From Dermatemys mawii (taxonomy: Eukaryota; Chordata; Testudines; Dermatemydidae), in contig ML677341.1 of NCBI GenBank assembly GCA_007922305.1, forward strand, positions 68,776,911-68,840,910: a stretch of DNA of 64,000 nt, in the 5' to 3' direction. Every line of letters starts with the position of its first letter. Position 1 is the stretch's first letter. This document shows, one piece after another, positions 21,871 to 34,145 of the stretch. Both the position numbers and the translations under genes were made by a program. A model generated the notes under the pieces. It was not told where the DNA came from. It did not search any database and saw nothing but the letters and a program-made list of their open reading frames with translations.

Positions 21871-24800
21871 GGTTGCCTGACAAGAGGCAGCTGCTGGCAC
21901 CACATAACCTGCTGTGACCAATTGATCCCATTTGTGCAAACAAGAGTGTCCTTATTGACAAGGCAGTTGTTTAGGTTCCAGGAGTATGGATAAATTTCAG
22001 CTGGTACCTCTGGAGAAAAGAACGTTACTGAAAGGAAGAGGATTTATACATAGGTAGCCACTCACATTTCTTCTCTCCAGAGTTAGAAGAGATAAGCTTG
22101 CTTCAGCATTTCTCTGGAAAAGAGAATTAGAAGTTAGAGACACCAGTGGACTCTTCCACTGACCTCACACTGCAGGGTCAGAACACACCACAAGCTGTTG
22201 TGTAGAATGAGCAGCCTCTGAAACTCTTTAGTTGGGCCTGTCATATTTGCATAGTGGATTGGAAACTCCCTCAGTGAGAAACACCTTAAGTCTATTTGCT
22301 GTCTCGCAGGGCCTTCCTATAAATGCTACAGAAGTCTCACAGACTTTGAAGGAATAACCTTCACACAGACACATTAAACTTAAATCATGCTGGTCTAAAA
22401 GAGATGTTTTAGTGGAACAATAGAAGTACCTCATAAGCCCATCTCCTTATCAGTGTCTACCATTTTGAGGACAAGCCCTTTGTGTGTGAGCTCGCATGCA
22501 CGCACACTCACACATACATAATAATAATAAATAGAATCAGAAAAACTAAGCTCTCTTAACATTCCAGTGCAGCCTAGGTTGAGATTTCAAAGTTGACTAG
22601 GGGAGTTAGCCACACAGCCCCATTAATGTCAAAAGGAGTTGTGTGACTAAATCCTCTAGTTAGCTTTGAAAACCTCAATCCTAGTAATTACTACAAAAAC
22701 TTATGCCCAGGGAGAGAAATGTTTCTTGTCCACCCCAGCCCAGTGTACATAGAGGAATTATGGGATGGTTTGGAATCAGGGTCTTTCCTACTCTCAGTTC
22801 CAGAATACTGGATGATCCTTCTTATCATTTTAACTTCTATAGGAGATTCACAGGCTCTCATGGCAGGGCACACAGCTCCAACAGTGTGGATCTGCTGAGA
22901 GAGTACAAGGAGAGAACAATAGATACTGATAATTAACCTTATTTCCTACAAGGAGTGGGCATCCCAGCCCTCAACGGCAGTTCAATTCTTTTGTAGAGGA
23001 GAATAACAAAGGAGACAGATGTGCAGACAGATGATGAAGCCAATGTTGAAAGTATCAAAAGTTTTCAGAATTTACTTTTAGCTCTTATATAATTAGCATA
23101 TAAGTGTGTATGACACCTCGCAGACAATTGAAAGAGTACAAGTGCCTGCCTTGCAGAGCTTCACTTGAAAAGGCTCATGAACAACTGGAGCACTATCCTA
23201 CGGGTTCTCCAATTACATCATTCACATCCTGCTGCCATTCTAACATCTCTGTAGAATAAAGCCACTACAGTGTGCACTGAGTATTTTTAGCGCCGAGCTC
23301 CCTAAAGACTGTGCCCAGTAATCTACTCTTTGCTCTCAGAAACCTGTATCAACAGTCAGAATCAGTCTGCATTAGAAACATTACCAGATTTTCAAGTTCC
23401 TGTCACACACAGCTGGTAAAGGCTTTAATTGCCATTTGACATTTGACAGAAGTCAGTACACTGTAATGGATTAAAAAGTTGAGGGAAAACTTTCAGAAAT
23501 GTAGGCTAGTGTATGTCAACATCTTTGATTTAGAAAGCACTATGCTGTAGATAATTGCTGATGAGGTTCTAAAACAAAATGAGACGATACCCAAGGGAGG
23601 CTTGACTCATTTGAAAATCATGCCTGAATCTGAAATTTAGGGGTTGCTGGTGTGCCCTCAGGAGTAGTATCCATTGAGAATGTACATTTGTTTAGTTTGT
23701 GACTCTTTGGTGCCTTAGACTGTAGTTCACTGAGCAGGAACATGTTCAGTTTAGTTCTATTAGGAGGATCCCTGCCAAAAATGTTTTATTTCTTCAGGAC
23801 TAAAACCAGAAAGAAGACCAAGTGAAGAAGGATTTTAAATGGGGAATATACTGGAGAGCTGGCTGAAATCTTTTTGATTAAAATATTTTTACTGAAAAGA
23901 GGTTTAATTAAAATATTTGAGTATTTTATTTTAAAAAAGCCAATCTTGAAAACCAAAGAAATTTTTAAATGTTTAAAACCAATGATGAAAACCTCGCATT
24001 TTTTTCCAGGATGAAAAAAAAATTGCCAGCCAGCTCTAACATATTGAGGTTTTTCCCCCAGACTACACTTCCAGATTATAAATTCCTCTGTGTGTGTGAA
24101 TCCCCGCCTGCCCTCCTTCTGACTGTCTCTGCCTCCTCCCTTTCTGGGAATGAAATCATGGCACTATTGAAGTCAGTGGGAGTTTTGCCATTGACTTCAG
24201 TGGGGGCAGTCTCTAGGCTTCTCCTCCTCGTGTAAGCCTCTGTGGCCTCTCCCTTTATTCCATATGCCCCTTCTGGGTTTCTCAAGGAGCCCCTCTCCCT
24301 GCTACTCACATGGTGTCTATCCCAGCAGCGTAGCTGAGGGTAAACGTGGGTAAACCTGGGGTTACTCTCAGTAACAGATCAGTTGTGGAAATCCTGGCAT
24401 GTAAAAATCTACAATGAGCCATCCAGTGGTGCTGCATGTGTGGGTTGACTGAATACATTTGCTGATCATCAAAAGCATACGACATCTATTTTTTACAACT
24501 TCCCATCATTTCCTTTTATAGCGATGACAGTGAAGTGACAAAAACCAAACATTCGTTTATTTTTTGAAAGAAACTAAATGTTTCCTCAAGTTCAAGTTTG
24601 ATTTCGGAACGCAAACAGTTTCCATACCCATTGTAGGTTTTTTTCATATATTGTTGGTATACTTACACACTAACCATTCTCTTACGGATACTGCACACCA
24701 TTGGTGCCTACCATACTGCTGCCCTGCCTGGAACACCAAAACGGTTAGTTTACCCACCTCTTTTTTTTTTTAACCAAATGCCACTGCTCTTTCCCCTGAG

Positions 24801-25302
24801 GCCTGGCTCCAGGCAGTAGGACCAGAGTTGGGGGCTTGGCGTGTGAGGTATTTCTAATCTGCCACCATTGCCCGCAGTGCCTTACCAAGCCGAAGGAGAA
24901 AGTCCATACTGCAGCTGCTGCACTCCTTCCTGTGTTAGCTCTAGATGGGGCAGGAGAAGTTTTGGCAGCTGGCCACAGAGAGGAGGGGGAAAGACTAGGG
25001 GAGCCTGCAGCAGAGCAGCTGCTCCTTAGCTAGGGTAGCTTCTAGAGATCAAAGACTTGGAGCACAGCAGAAGCTTTCAGTCCTTTGTTTACCTTAGCAG
25101 CAGGGGACCCTAGTTGGCGTTTGCCAATGATGCTGCTCCTTAAATCCACCTCTGCATATAAAAGACTGTTGTAGAAGATACTAGTGTTTAAATCAAAGGT
25201 ATTCCAAGAGGTAATAATTTACTCAAGTAATCTGTAAGAGGGAAAGCAATCTAAAGGATATAACCCTCAGTCTTTGTTTAGAGCATAAGCAAACTGTTAA
25301 TT
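21871..25302. other. No recognised gene
   Basis: Mostly plain AT-rich DNA. Items seen: CA/CATA-rich tract near 22490-22525; a TTGAAGTCAGTGGGAGTTTT ... CCATTGACTTCAGTGGGG fold at about 24166-24206 (an old palindromic repeat also seen near 9250); a weak CTCF-like word CCACTGGATGGCTC on the minus strand at about 24420-24433 (12 of 14). A GC-richer stretch at 24770-25160 may be an undetermined repeat. Confidence 0.45.
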
Positions 25303-25412
25303 GTCTTGCACAGGGATTCTTCCACCTTTCTTTGAAGCATCTGGTTTAGCTACAGTCAGAGACAAGATAGTAAGCTACATGGATCACTGGTCTGGCAACT
25401 CCGATATCTGCA
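25303..25412 (+). mobile_element. CR1-type LINE 3' UTR fragment
   Basis: Plus-strand text CACAGGGATTCTTCCACCTT, AGTCAGAGACAAGATAGTA and CATGGATCACTGGTCTGGC follows the common CR1 3' end order (TCAGAGACAGGAT ... CTAGATGGACCATTGGTCTG). 3' fragment only, no coding part. Confidence 0.65.
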
Positions 25413-26844
25413 TGTTACACATTCTGTATGTGCAGCATCCACAGTATTTGTATCTAAAACATCATCTTGCAGTCTCATTTGTTGTTGTCACTCTGGCTCT
25501 GCTTCTCCTTATTTGTTGAGCATTTAATATTTAAGATTTAATATTCTGTAACCATTATCTCAATATGTTTGTAAGTACATTAAAAATTAATAAATAAGTC
25601 CACATTTTCCAAAATTTATCTGTCCTATTTCAGCAATTCCCTTTAAATTTGGCAATAAATGCAATGCCTCAGATTCTGTGGTGTGATTGATATTGGCAAA
25701 GGTGGCATTTTTTAATGGTGATCACAGTGTACGAAAGGTATGCTGTATTTTCTAATCATCTTATATCTAGGTGAGTTTGCAGCATCAAAAAAGCCAAGGC
25801 ACAGAATACTCTTATTATTCTGCATAGTATTTCTGAACCACTTCTCTATTTGGCCACATTATATTTGAAAAAGTTTTCCTTCTATGGGAGCTTTATTATC
25901 CCATGAAATATTTATATATTTATATTGTGTTCTTTTGAGTTGTTAATTTCTAATTTTCCAATGCAGTTAGATATTCTGGAATCAGTGTTAGTTGCAACAG
26001 TAATAATAAATATTATTGATCAGGAATTCATGTCGATGGGCTTCTGATAGCTGACTAAATAATAACATTTTCCAGGCCTGCTGCTTTTATTTAACTGCTC
26101 TGTTTCACTCTGTCCTGAAGTAGAGTCCAGCTTTAATGAATAAAACTCTTGGTTTTAATTGGAACCTTTGTATCCTAAGCCTCATTGCCTTGCTGGGGAT
26201 TTACTTTATTATGTAATGGTACAAAGAGAGTATTTCGGCAATACATTTTTGCAGACTAATTCACTGTGAAGATCAGTGGGCACTTTGTTTGCCTCATTTG
26301 CTGTATTTTGAGGGACAGCTATTAAGGAAAATCCTGCACTCTTTACCCAAGCAAATCTCCAGAGACTTCAGTAGGAGGCTGAGTAAAGGATGCAGGATTT
26401 GATACAGTGTGCACAACAAAGCTGCTCAAACTTTATCCAACCAAAGGCATGTATTGGCCTACTGGTGGGAGCTGAGTGATTTGTAGGCCCAATCCTGAAA
26501 GGTTTTACCCATGTGTTTAACTCTAAGCACGTGAGTAGTCCCACTAATTTCAGTAGAATTACTCATATTTGTCAAATTAAGAGTGGGGGACCTAATTTGC
26601 ATGAAATGAAGCCCATTTTAGCAATTTTCATCATTATCATGGATGACAAAAAAAATAAACATACCTGTATGCATTTCCCTGCCTCAGTTTCCTCACCACT
26701 CTTTGGGCGTTGAACAGAGTCCTCTGAGGAGTCCAGCATTCTTCTCCCTCCCTCTCTCCCGCCACGTCATCTTTTCAGAATCATGGAATCTGTCTACATT
26801 CTCCAGGTCTGTTCTCTGTGGGACCAGCCGAGGAAGAAGTAAGC
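25413..26844. other. No recognised gene
   Basis: Unannotated AT-rich DNA; a fragment near 26490-26580 resembles an old dispersed repeat (CCCAATCCTGAAAGGTTTTA). Confidence 0.45.
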
Positions 26845-26847
26845 TAA

Positions 26848-27028
26848 GGGTATGTCTTCACTAGCAAAATTACAGAGCTCTCCCAGTGCTGTAAAAAAAC
26901 AAAACAAAAAAAACCATGAAGGGAGTAACTGGTGCACTGTCTACACTGGCACTTTACAGTGCTTAAACTTTTTTCACACCCTGAGTGAGAAAGTTACAGT
27001 GCTCTAAAGTGCCAGCGTAGACAAGGCC
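26848..27028. mobile_element. Harbinger-type MITE, 181 bp
   Basis: Flanked by TAA at 26845-26847 and 27029-27031. Ends GGGTATGTCTTCACTAGC and (inverted) GGCCTTGTCTACGCTGGCAC. The right half contains GAAAGTTACAGTGCTCTAAA next to the end, resembling the subterminal design of the 17.8-kb Harbinger (GGCAC then a short fold). Non-coding; would depend on a transposase in trans. Confidence 0.75.
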
Positions 27029-27031
27029 TAA

Positions 27032-27489
27032 GAGGATACTCCTCTATGAAAGCAGACTTATCTTTTTCTCTCACCTTTGTGAGAGGATTAACGCCTGATG
27101 CGTATTGGGTGAGACGCCCCAGTGTCAGTGTGAATGAGGAGTTGCATTACTGCACTATGATTGACCTCTGGAAACATCTCATAATCCCCTTGAGTCAGGT
27201 GACCACTCTTCTCATTGTTGTGAAATCGGCTGTAGGAATGCGGAAGTGCCCTTTCAAAGAAGTGCTCTGTTTCTGACACCCGGCTGCCTATCTGCTCAGG
27301 GGCAAATGTTTGCTTTAAGTGAGTAAGAGAGGCAGGGGAGTGGGTCTGAATTTACAAGACAGCATGCTGACACACTTTCAGCACCCCAAAAACCCACTTC
27401 CCCCCCACACACACATACACACAACATACTCCCTGTCACACTCCACCTCACCCTCCACATTTGAAAGCACATTACAGCCACTTGATCAT
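27032..27489. other. No gene; CA-rich tract at about 27401-27427
   Basis: No gene recognised. A C run followed by CA-rich text is at 27401-27427. It could be the interior of a longer element that ends at 27652. Confidence 0.4.
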
Positions 27490-27652
27490 TGGGATAGCTA
27501 CCCATAATGCACCGTTCCCAATACACTGCAAATGGAGCCACGCCAGTGCACTTGCAGCTGTAAGTGTGGACAGACTGTGGCACTTTCCCTGATGCGCTCT
27601 CCGAAGGCTGGTTTAACCTAAAGCGCTCTACATCTGCAAGTGTAGACAAGGC
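27490..27652. repeat. Right part of a Harbinger-like element
   Basis: Ends in CAAGTGTAGACAAGGCC, the same right terminus as the MITE at 26848-27028. It also contains GGGATAGCTACCCATAATGC, found beside such ends in turtle elements. The left terminus is not clear, so this may be a deletion derivative of a longer element beginning before 27490. Confidence 0.55.
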
Positions 27653-28110
27653 CTGAGTTTAATACACATGTGCACACTGTGGTTAACCCGGAGCAGACTA
27701 CCAGAGGGGTTGGTGGTAAGGGAGTTAACTGTAGGTTAATTGGGTTCAGCTGAGTAAGGCTGCCAGTGGCCCAAGCAGGATCAGCTGAGCCCAATTAAAA
27801 GGCTGCCGCAGTCCTTTTTAAACCCACCCCAGCTAGGAAAGAGGAAGGAGGGAGATAGAGGGAGTGAGGCTGCCAGTAGGTTGGGGGCAGCAGGATAGGG
27901 AGCATCTCAGAAGGGAAGCAGCTTTGTCCGGGATACAGGGGGAAAGCCCAGCCAAAAAGGGGCGAGAAGGGGCAGGGAAAGCCTGCCCTTGGGCTTTCTA
28001 GGCAGCCTGCCTAGAAAACCCTTGACTAACCAGAGAAAAAGGGACTTACGCCAGTGAGCCAGAGAAGGCACCTTGCCACAACACGCATACAAACAGAAAC
28101 TGATAAGCAA
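27653..28110. repeat. Possible LTR or other retroelement remnant, unclassified
   Basis: A GC-richer block of about 400 bp. GGATCAGCTGAGCCCAATTA, then CTTTTTAAACCC (a TATA-like ATTAAAAGG is nearby), a purine-rich stretch and CTTGACTAACCAGAG. Its texture is that of the LTR/leader repeats common in turtles, but I cannot show terminal repeats or a target duplication. Confidence 0.3.
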
Positions 28111-28952
28111 ACTTCACGCCAAAACAAATGTTCACACTGAAGTTACAAACTCCTGAAGGAGAGGGTTTAGTCATGGAAATGCTGATACTGATAAACCATG
28201 CAAAGGTTATCGCTGTGCTACTGCTAGAACTGTATAAGCTCATTTTCTCAGCAAGGACTAGACAATGTAAGTCTAATTTATTTTCTGTACCATAACCTGT
28301 TTTTTCTCCCTCATTTTATGTTACTACATTTTATATGGTTTTTTTGACACATCATCATTAATGATGGGAGGGGAAATGGAAGCTTCAAATTTGAAATGGG
28401 TTGTTCAGCTATGAATTCAGTCCTGAGAATTTAGTTTTACATAGTAATAAAGCACCTTAAGTCTTGTGCAATTCCCAGACCAAAAAAAAAAAAAAGGTGT
28501 TAAGCTGAAGTAAAACTTGAGAGAACTTATCAGTAACAAGGGTAAAATATTTTACAAAAACATTCTAGTTCTCAAAAATTGCCATCAGAAACCCAGGGAA
28601 TTCAGAGTTAAGTCTAAACTTCAATCCCAAACACTCGACTGTGAAAAAGCAGTGGGGACAGCCGTAGGCCAAAGAGTGGATTTGAAGACTGCATCACTAC
28701 CAGGGAGGAGGAGAGAGAGCTGTATTTTTCATAGCAGGAGGAATACTGCAGCATCTGCATCCTGTGTACTCTGAAGGTATAACATGGAGACGAGGTTGTT
28801 ACCAGTAGGAGGATGAGACTAGTAGAAAGGAGGTGCAGAAGAGCTGCTTCCTTTCCCTCCTAAATATGTGTGTGAGGGGGAGGGAAATTCATCCCTGAAT
28901 CTTCTTGGCACTAAGAAATATTTTCAGGAGATAATGTCCTCAGTGGGACCTT
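28111..28952. other. No recognised gene; poly(A) run at about 28482-28496
   Basis: No gene recognised. A run of about 14 A on the plus strand at about 28482-28496 could be a retroelement tail but nothing recognisable precedes it. Confidence 0.45.
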
Positions 28953-29254
28953 GGGCTGGTCTTCACTGGGGGTGGGGGGTGGAATCGACTGAAGATACGC
29001 AACTTTAGCTACGTGAATATCGTAGCTGAAGTCGGCGTATCTTCAGCCGACTTACCTGCCATCCTCATGGCAGCGGCGGTCGGCGGCACGCTCCCCCATC
29101 AACTCCAGCTTATACCTTGAGGCGAGCTGGAGTTACGGGAGTCAATGGGGGTGCTGCTAGCGATCGATTTCTCACATCTTAACGAGACGCGAAAAATCGA
29201 TCGCTAAAAGATCGATCGCTACCCGCCAATCTGGCGGGTAGTGAAGACATACCC
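28953..29254. mobile_element. CpG-rich Harbinger-like MITE, about 302 bp
   Basis: Ends GGGCTGGTCTTCACTGG and (inverted) GGGTATGTCTTCACTACCCG form terminal repeats sharing GTCTTCACT. Flanks CTT/TTT are a possible 3-bp duplication. The right half contains folds rich in CGATCG (CGATCGATTT ... AAATCGATCGCT). A left-hand fold pairs GAAGATACGCAACTTTAGCT with GCTGAAGTCGGCGTATCTTC-like text. The many surviving CpG pairs suggest a fairly young copy. Confidence 0.7.
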
Positions 29255-29257
29255 TTT

Positions 29258-30787
29258 GTTTCCTGAGGGAGAGGGATTTAGGGAAGCTGAATTGACGCAG
29301 GTAGAAGGGGAAGGATAGTGGTGATGTCTCTCCTGTGACCATGACTGGCACAGTCATTGAAACTGAGCATATATCTGAGAGGAGTTTATGGGGAATGAAG
29401 ATTCAGCTGGTGTATGCCAGCCCTAGTGTGATATGCAGGATTTAGGAGAAGATAACAGGAGAGATATTGAGTCAGGATCTCTGGCTTCTGGGAACTGGGT
29501 GGGTAGAACAAAGTAACAATTTATTCAGTAGGCTTAGCCTCTTTTGCCTTTCATGAAATCTCCTCACACAGAGCATGATTTTCTGAAATTTCTTATTTGA
29601 AATTATCCTATGATATTGTGAGTAGTATTAAGCTTTTTTACTCTGTGGATTGATGGCACATAGTCTCAGTAAGTGTTCAACATTTCCTGTTTGAGCTATG
29701 TTGGTTAGTTGTGATTTGTCTAATAAATCACATCATGCTGATGATTGATATTGTTTCTGTTCCCTGACAAGAGGAGCGTGTGAGTTCTCTAGCACAAATA
29801 CTGACGTACACATTTTTTAAAAAAATGTTTTCTGCAAATATTTACACAGGCCACTTTGGAATTAATTTTCTGCAAACATTCATGCCAATAAAACGTGATT
29901 GTTAAATGTCCTCAATAGACCAACACAAAAGAGGTATGAACTTAGCGGGAGCAGGTTCACCTCCAGTTCTGACAAATATGCCTTTTCTTGTCTCAGAATT
30001 GGTCCCATGCACTTGACCTCTTTGAGGTCAATCAAATAAGTTTTATATGAAGCTTCTCAGAGAAGCCATTTTGGAAGAAAGATGTGGCAAGCAAGTGTCA
30101 GAGGAATTTTTAAAAAATAACACAGGTTTTGAGGACCCTAAAAATCAAAAAATAATTAACATGTCCAAATTATCTGAAAGTGGAGCAAAAATTCTCTGCT
30201 TGCCACCCACTGCATAGATGCCATTTGAGATAGGGAAGACCCTTTTTGAGAATTTCAGAGGTGAGAGTCATAGCTGGGCTTATAATAGAAAGCAAGTCTC
30301 AACCTTAACAATGCAGAGGCAGTAGCCTCTCCATAATATGACTGTCAGTTCAATTTTTGTCAGTGCAACAAACATGGAATTCAAATAAGTGCTAGCCTAG
30401 TATTTGGACGACAGTGTTAATCTGATGAGCACCTGCAGTCATACTTGTATTAAACTGTTGAAGCTGATACTGAAATTCCATGTAAAGCACTGCCATCCAG
30501 TGGCTACGTTTATAGGCTGTCAAAAATTAATTTTTTGAAGGGAAAAGCTATAGGGATTGTGGCATTTTTTTCTCATGCTGTCATATCACATTGATTTCTG
30601 GAATAGAATAGCAATTACAAAAGAAAAATGACCATACTGAGGCTTTTGTGTTCTTTTTAATTTTATGCTTTTGAAATATCAGTTTTTGGTAGTAATTTAT
30701 AATAATAATTAATAATGCTTAGCTCTTTCTTATACAGCACTTTTTATTCATAGATCAGAGTGCTTCATAAAGCATGCGGGAAATAAA
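29258..30787. other. No recognised gene
   Basis: No repeat or gene recognised apart from the CTCF-like word at 30490. Confidence 0.45.
30490..30503 (-). promoter_or_regulatory. CTCF-like binding motif
   Basis: On the minus strand CCACTGGATGGCAG fits the CTCF core CCASYAGRKGGCRS at 13 of 14 positions (G instead of A at position 6). Single-motif evidence only. Confidence 0.4.
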
Positions 30788-30999
30788 CCCTGTTATCTAT
30801 TTTTCCGTCACTTTGCGATTTGTTGCACATGTCCATTCCACTGTAGGTGTGTGCGCACCTTGTGCACAGTTGTCAAAGAATTTTTTCCCTCTGTGACACT
30901 CATCAGGGTAGCTTGAATACCTTGTGCCTTCACACACCACTTACTGGATAGAATCTGATAGCGGTGAGAGGTAGGACAGGTTGTGGACTGGACATGCGC

Positions 31000-31994
31000 A
31001 GCATAGCTGGAAGTTGCAGAAATATAGGTAACTGGGTTTTTATTTTTCTTTAAGTGATTGTACATGTCCATTCCACTGTAAATGACTCACAAGCAGATTA
31101 ATGTGGAAGTGGAACCAGAGTCTACATGAACAGCAGTTCTAGAACAACCTGTCCAAAATTGGCATTGTTCCTGGACTGACGGTAAATGGCATAATGAATA
31201 GCAAATATGTGAATTGATGACCAGGCCACCACTTTGCAAATGTCTCAGATAGGTACTTACTCCAGGGAAGCTGCTGAAGCTACTTGCCTGCTAAACCAAT
31301 GAGCCAACACTCTTGGATATGGAATGACTTCAGCTAACTGGTAGCACAAACAAATGCAAGAGGGAATCCAGGAAGAAATCCTCTGAGTGGAAACCAGTTT
31401 ACCCTTTACTTAATAAATAACTGTGTTGAGGCTCTGAAGGACCTGATATGGTCCAAGTAGAGAGTTAAAACTCTCCTCACATCCAGCAAAAAGCTTCTGT
31501 TCATCTCTCTGCATCTGAAGGTCTGGGAAGAATGTTGGCAAATAAATTGCCTGATTAACGTGGAAATTGAAAACCACCTTTGTCACGAATTTTGGGTGAG
31601 GCCGGAGATAAACTTTATCCTTATGGAAAACTGTAAGGATGTTCTGAAACTAAGGGTCTCCATTTACTTGCTCTCTTTTCTGAGATAATTGCAACGAGAA
31701 ATGCTACTTTTATAGAGAGGTAAAATAGGGAGCAAGTCACAAGGGGTTCAAAAGGTGGTCGCATTTATTTTCTTAACAGGATAAAATCTCATAAAATTAT
31801 TACACCTCTGGGTATAACCTGTCTAACCCTTCTAGAAATCTTATAGTTATGGGATTCGAAAAAAGCAATCTATTACGCACTGGAAGGTACAAAGCTGAAA
31901 TAGCTACTAAATGAACTTTAATAGAACTAACTGTCAGACTTCGATGTTTGGGGTGCAACAGATAATTCAAAACATGGTTAATGGAAGCCCTCAT
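31000..31994 (-). pseudogene. DIRS tyrosine recombinase, broken
   Basis: The clearest frame (31800-31994) reads VLNYLLHPKHRSLTVSSIKVHL ... ISALYLPV ... NPITIRFLEGLDRLYP, the N-terminal SAM-like part of DIRS recombinases. Downstream, with frame changes and stops, are KVAFLVAIISEKRAS (region of the first catalytic Arg) and, near 31200, DICKVVAWSSIHIFAIHY with the final Tyr. The H-x-x-R stretch is damaged (HWFSRQ). This enzyme normally integrates a circular cDNA without target duplication. Inactive here. Confidence 0.78.
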
Positions 31995-32299
31995 TGGAGA
32001 TACATGCTTCTGTTGAGACCAGATAGAACATCATCATGAAGCATGCCCAGTTATAGGCTTTCTACTATTCAAAAGCACTTCCTTGAATGCCTTTCAAGAA
32101 AGCCATTTTCACTGGTGTTATCCATGAAGCATCCATGCTGTCAAGTAGAGGGCCTGTAGGTTGTGGTAGAGCAGACAGTCATGGTCCTGAGAAATCATGT
32201 CCGGATCCAACAGGAGAGGCAGAGGAGGTCTCACTAACAATGTTAGTGGGGTTGAGAACTCATGATGGCGAGGCCACGACGGTGTTATTAGTAATATAA

Positions 32300-34012
32300 G
32301 TCAAGCATGGTTCTGCTTGGCCTTGAACAAAACACTGAGTAGGAATGGTATTGGAGGAAAAACATCTAGTAAGGAGTTCATCCATGATAGCAGGAAAGTG
32401 TCCAACAAAGAACCTGGGCTATGACCCCTGCCCACTGAGCAAAACTGATGGCACTTTCTGTGGACCTTTGTGGCAAATAGATCCACTTGGGGAGCCCCCC
32501 ACAGCTGGAAGATGGACCTGGCTGTGTCCTGATGTAGTGACCATTTGTGGTGAGTGGTGATCTGTTAACATGTTTAGTCTCCTGGGAAGTAAGCAGCTTT
32601 GAGGAGTTTGTTATGCAGCACTCACAAAGTAGAATTGCCTCCTGGCACAGCTGGGATGAACACACCTCTCTCTCTCTTTTTACGTACAGCATAGTGCTGT
32701 TTTGTCTGTTAACACTAGCAGATTTTTCCCCACACTATGTAAACAAAAGGCCAAACAGGCTAGATGGATAGCACGGAGGTCCCTGACATTTATGAGAGTC
32801 CTCAGATCCTGTGAGGACCATAAGCTTTGTGTTTGTAGGGTTCCCATGCATTCTCCCCACCTCAGAAACGAGGCCAATGTAAATGTGGATTGCGGAGAAA
32901 AGAAGGGAACTCCCACACAGACATTCTGAGAGTCCATCCACCACTCCAGAGAGGACAAAATTAACTCTGGAATGCAAATTACTCTGCCTAGACAATACAA
33001 CAGGGGACATAGATAGACATTAGCCATCCCTGAAGCCTTCTGAGACGTAGTCTGGCATTCTGTGCTACGTAGGTACATGCTGCCATGTGCCCAGGAGTCT
33101 GAGGGAAAGTGTGCACTATGGTAATGGAATATGCTTTTAGTTTCAGTACCACACCTCAACTTGCAACCTTGACTGAGGCAGAAACACTTTGGCTTTAATG
33201 GCTTCCATTAGTTCTCCAGTAAACTCTGTTCTTTGCATAGTTTTTAGAAATGATTTGTTGAGATTGAGTAACAGCTCCAGTGACTTGAGACTTGGACTGG
33301 CCTTTTACCAGCCAGTCATCCAGGTAGGGGAACACATGGATTCCCAGTCTCCTCATATACACAGCTACCACTGCTATGTATGTTGTGAAAATGCAACGGG
33401 CTGTGGATAGACCTAATTGAGGTACTGTGAGTTGGCAGTGGATTCCATTCACTACAAACCTGAGAAACATGCAGATCTCTGTACGGAAGTAAATGTCCTG
33501 TACGCCGAGGGCAGCACACCAATCCCCCTCTTCCAGGAATGGAATAATGGAAGCTAAGGGAACCATGCAGAACTTTATTTTCTTCAGGCACTTGTTTAAC
33601 TCTCTTAGATCTAAACTAGGTCTAAGACCATCATTTGTTTTGGGAATAAGGAAATAGTGGGAATAAAAGCCCTTCCCCCGAAAAACAGAGAAATACCCTC
33701 TATGGCCTCTGCTAGGAGAGACTGGACCTCCTGCTGAAGAAGGGTCTTGTCAGAAGGGTCCCTGAAGAGGGACAGGGAAAGGGACTCGACATGGGGTATA
33801 GAAAAAAAATGAAGGGAACATCCTAGACCCACTGTGCTTAGGATCCACTGATGCAATGTGATGTGACTCGAAGCATGAAGGAAGTGGGATAGATGATTGG
33901 CAAAGGTACAGAGAGGAACAGATGGGTTTGTAGGTACTGGTATGTTGCCCTTGAGAAACCTGCCAAAATTAGTTAGACCAGACCACTGGTTGAGGGGAAC
34001 CTGCTGCCGCAC
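32300..34012 (-). pseudogene. DIRS reverse transcriptase / RNase H, broken
   Basis: Frames in succession on the minus strand carry: SLFPKQ (33611-34012); LEEGDWCAALGVQDIYF, where the usual DLQDAYF has lost its first Asp, and the active-site HVFPYLDDWLVKG (33195-33566); then WWMDSQNV ... FTLASFLRWGECMGTLQTQSLW ... INVRDLRAIHLACLAF ... LVLTDKTA, the RNase H-like part (32680-33159); and PKWIYLPQ, APGSLLDTFLLSW-like text to 32300. Several frameshifts and stops separate them, so no protein can be made. Confidence 0.85.
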
Positions 34013-34145
34013 AGGAGGAGAGAAATCACCTCTTGTAATTCCTGCCCCTTTTTCTCAGCAGGTCTTGGGGCCCAGGTATAAAGTGCTGATATCTGGGACT
34101 GGAACTGTTTCCTATTTGTCTCCTGTGTGTAGATTCCAAGTAAGG

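Larger units (their letters stand above)
30788..34145 (-). mobile_element. DIRS-type tyrosine-recombinase retrotransposon, decayed
   Basis: Minus-strand element with, in order, reverse transcriptase (from about 34012), RNase H-like region (about 32680-33160) and tyrosine recombinase (about 31000-32000). That is the DIRS gene order, instead of an integrase. Near its 3' side GTACATGTCCATTCCACTGTA (31060-31080) and GCACATGTCCATTCCACTGTA (30825-30845) are two nearly identical 21-mers, consistent with terminal/internal complementary repeats of DIRS. The gag-like 5' part is missing and all frames are interrupted. Confidence 0.82.

Noticed and set aside
24323..25154. Possible hAT bounded by CAGCAGCGTAGC and CACCTCTG
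   Set aside because: The ends are only weakly alike and the flanks (GTCTATCC, CATATAAA) are not a duplication.
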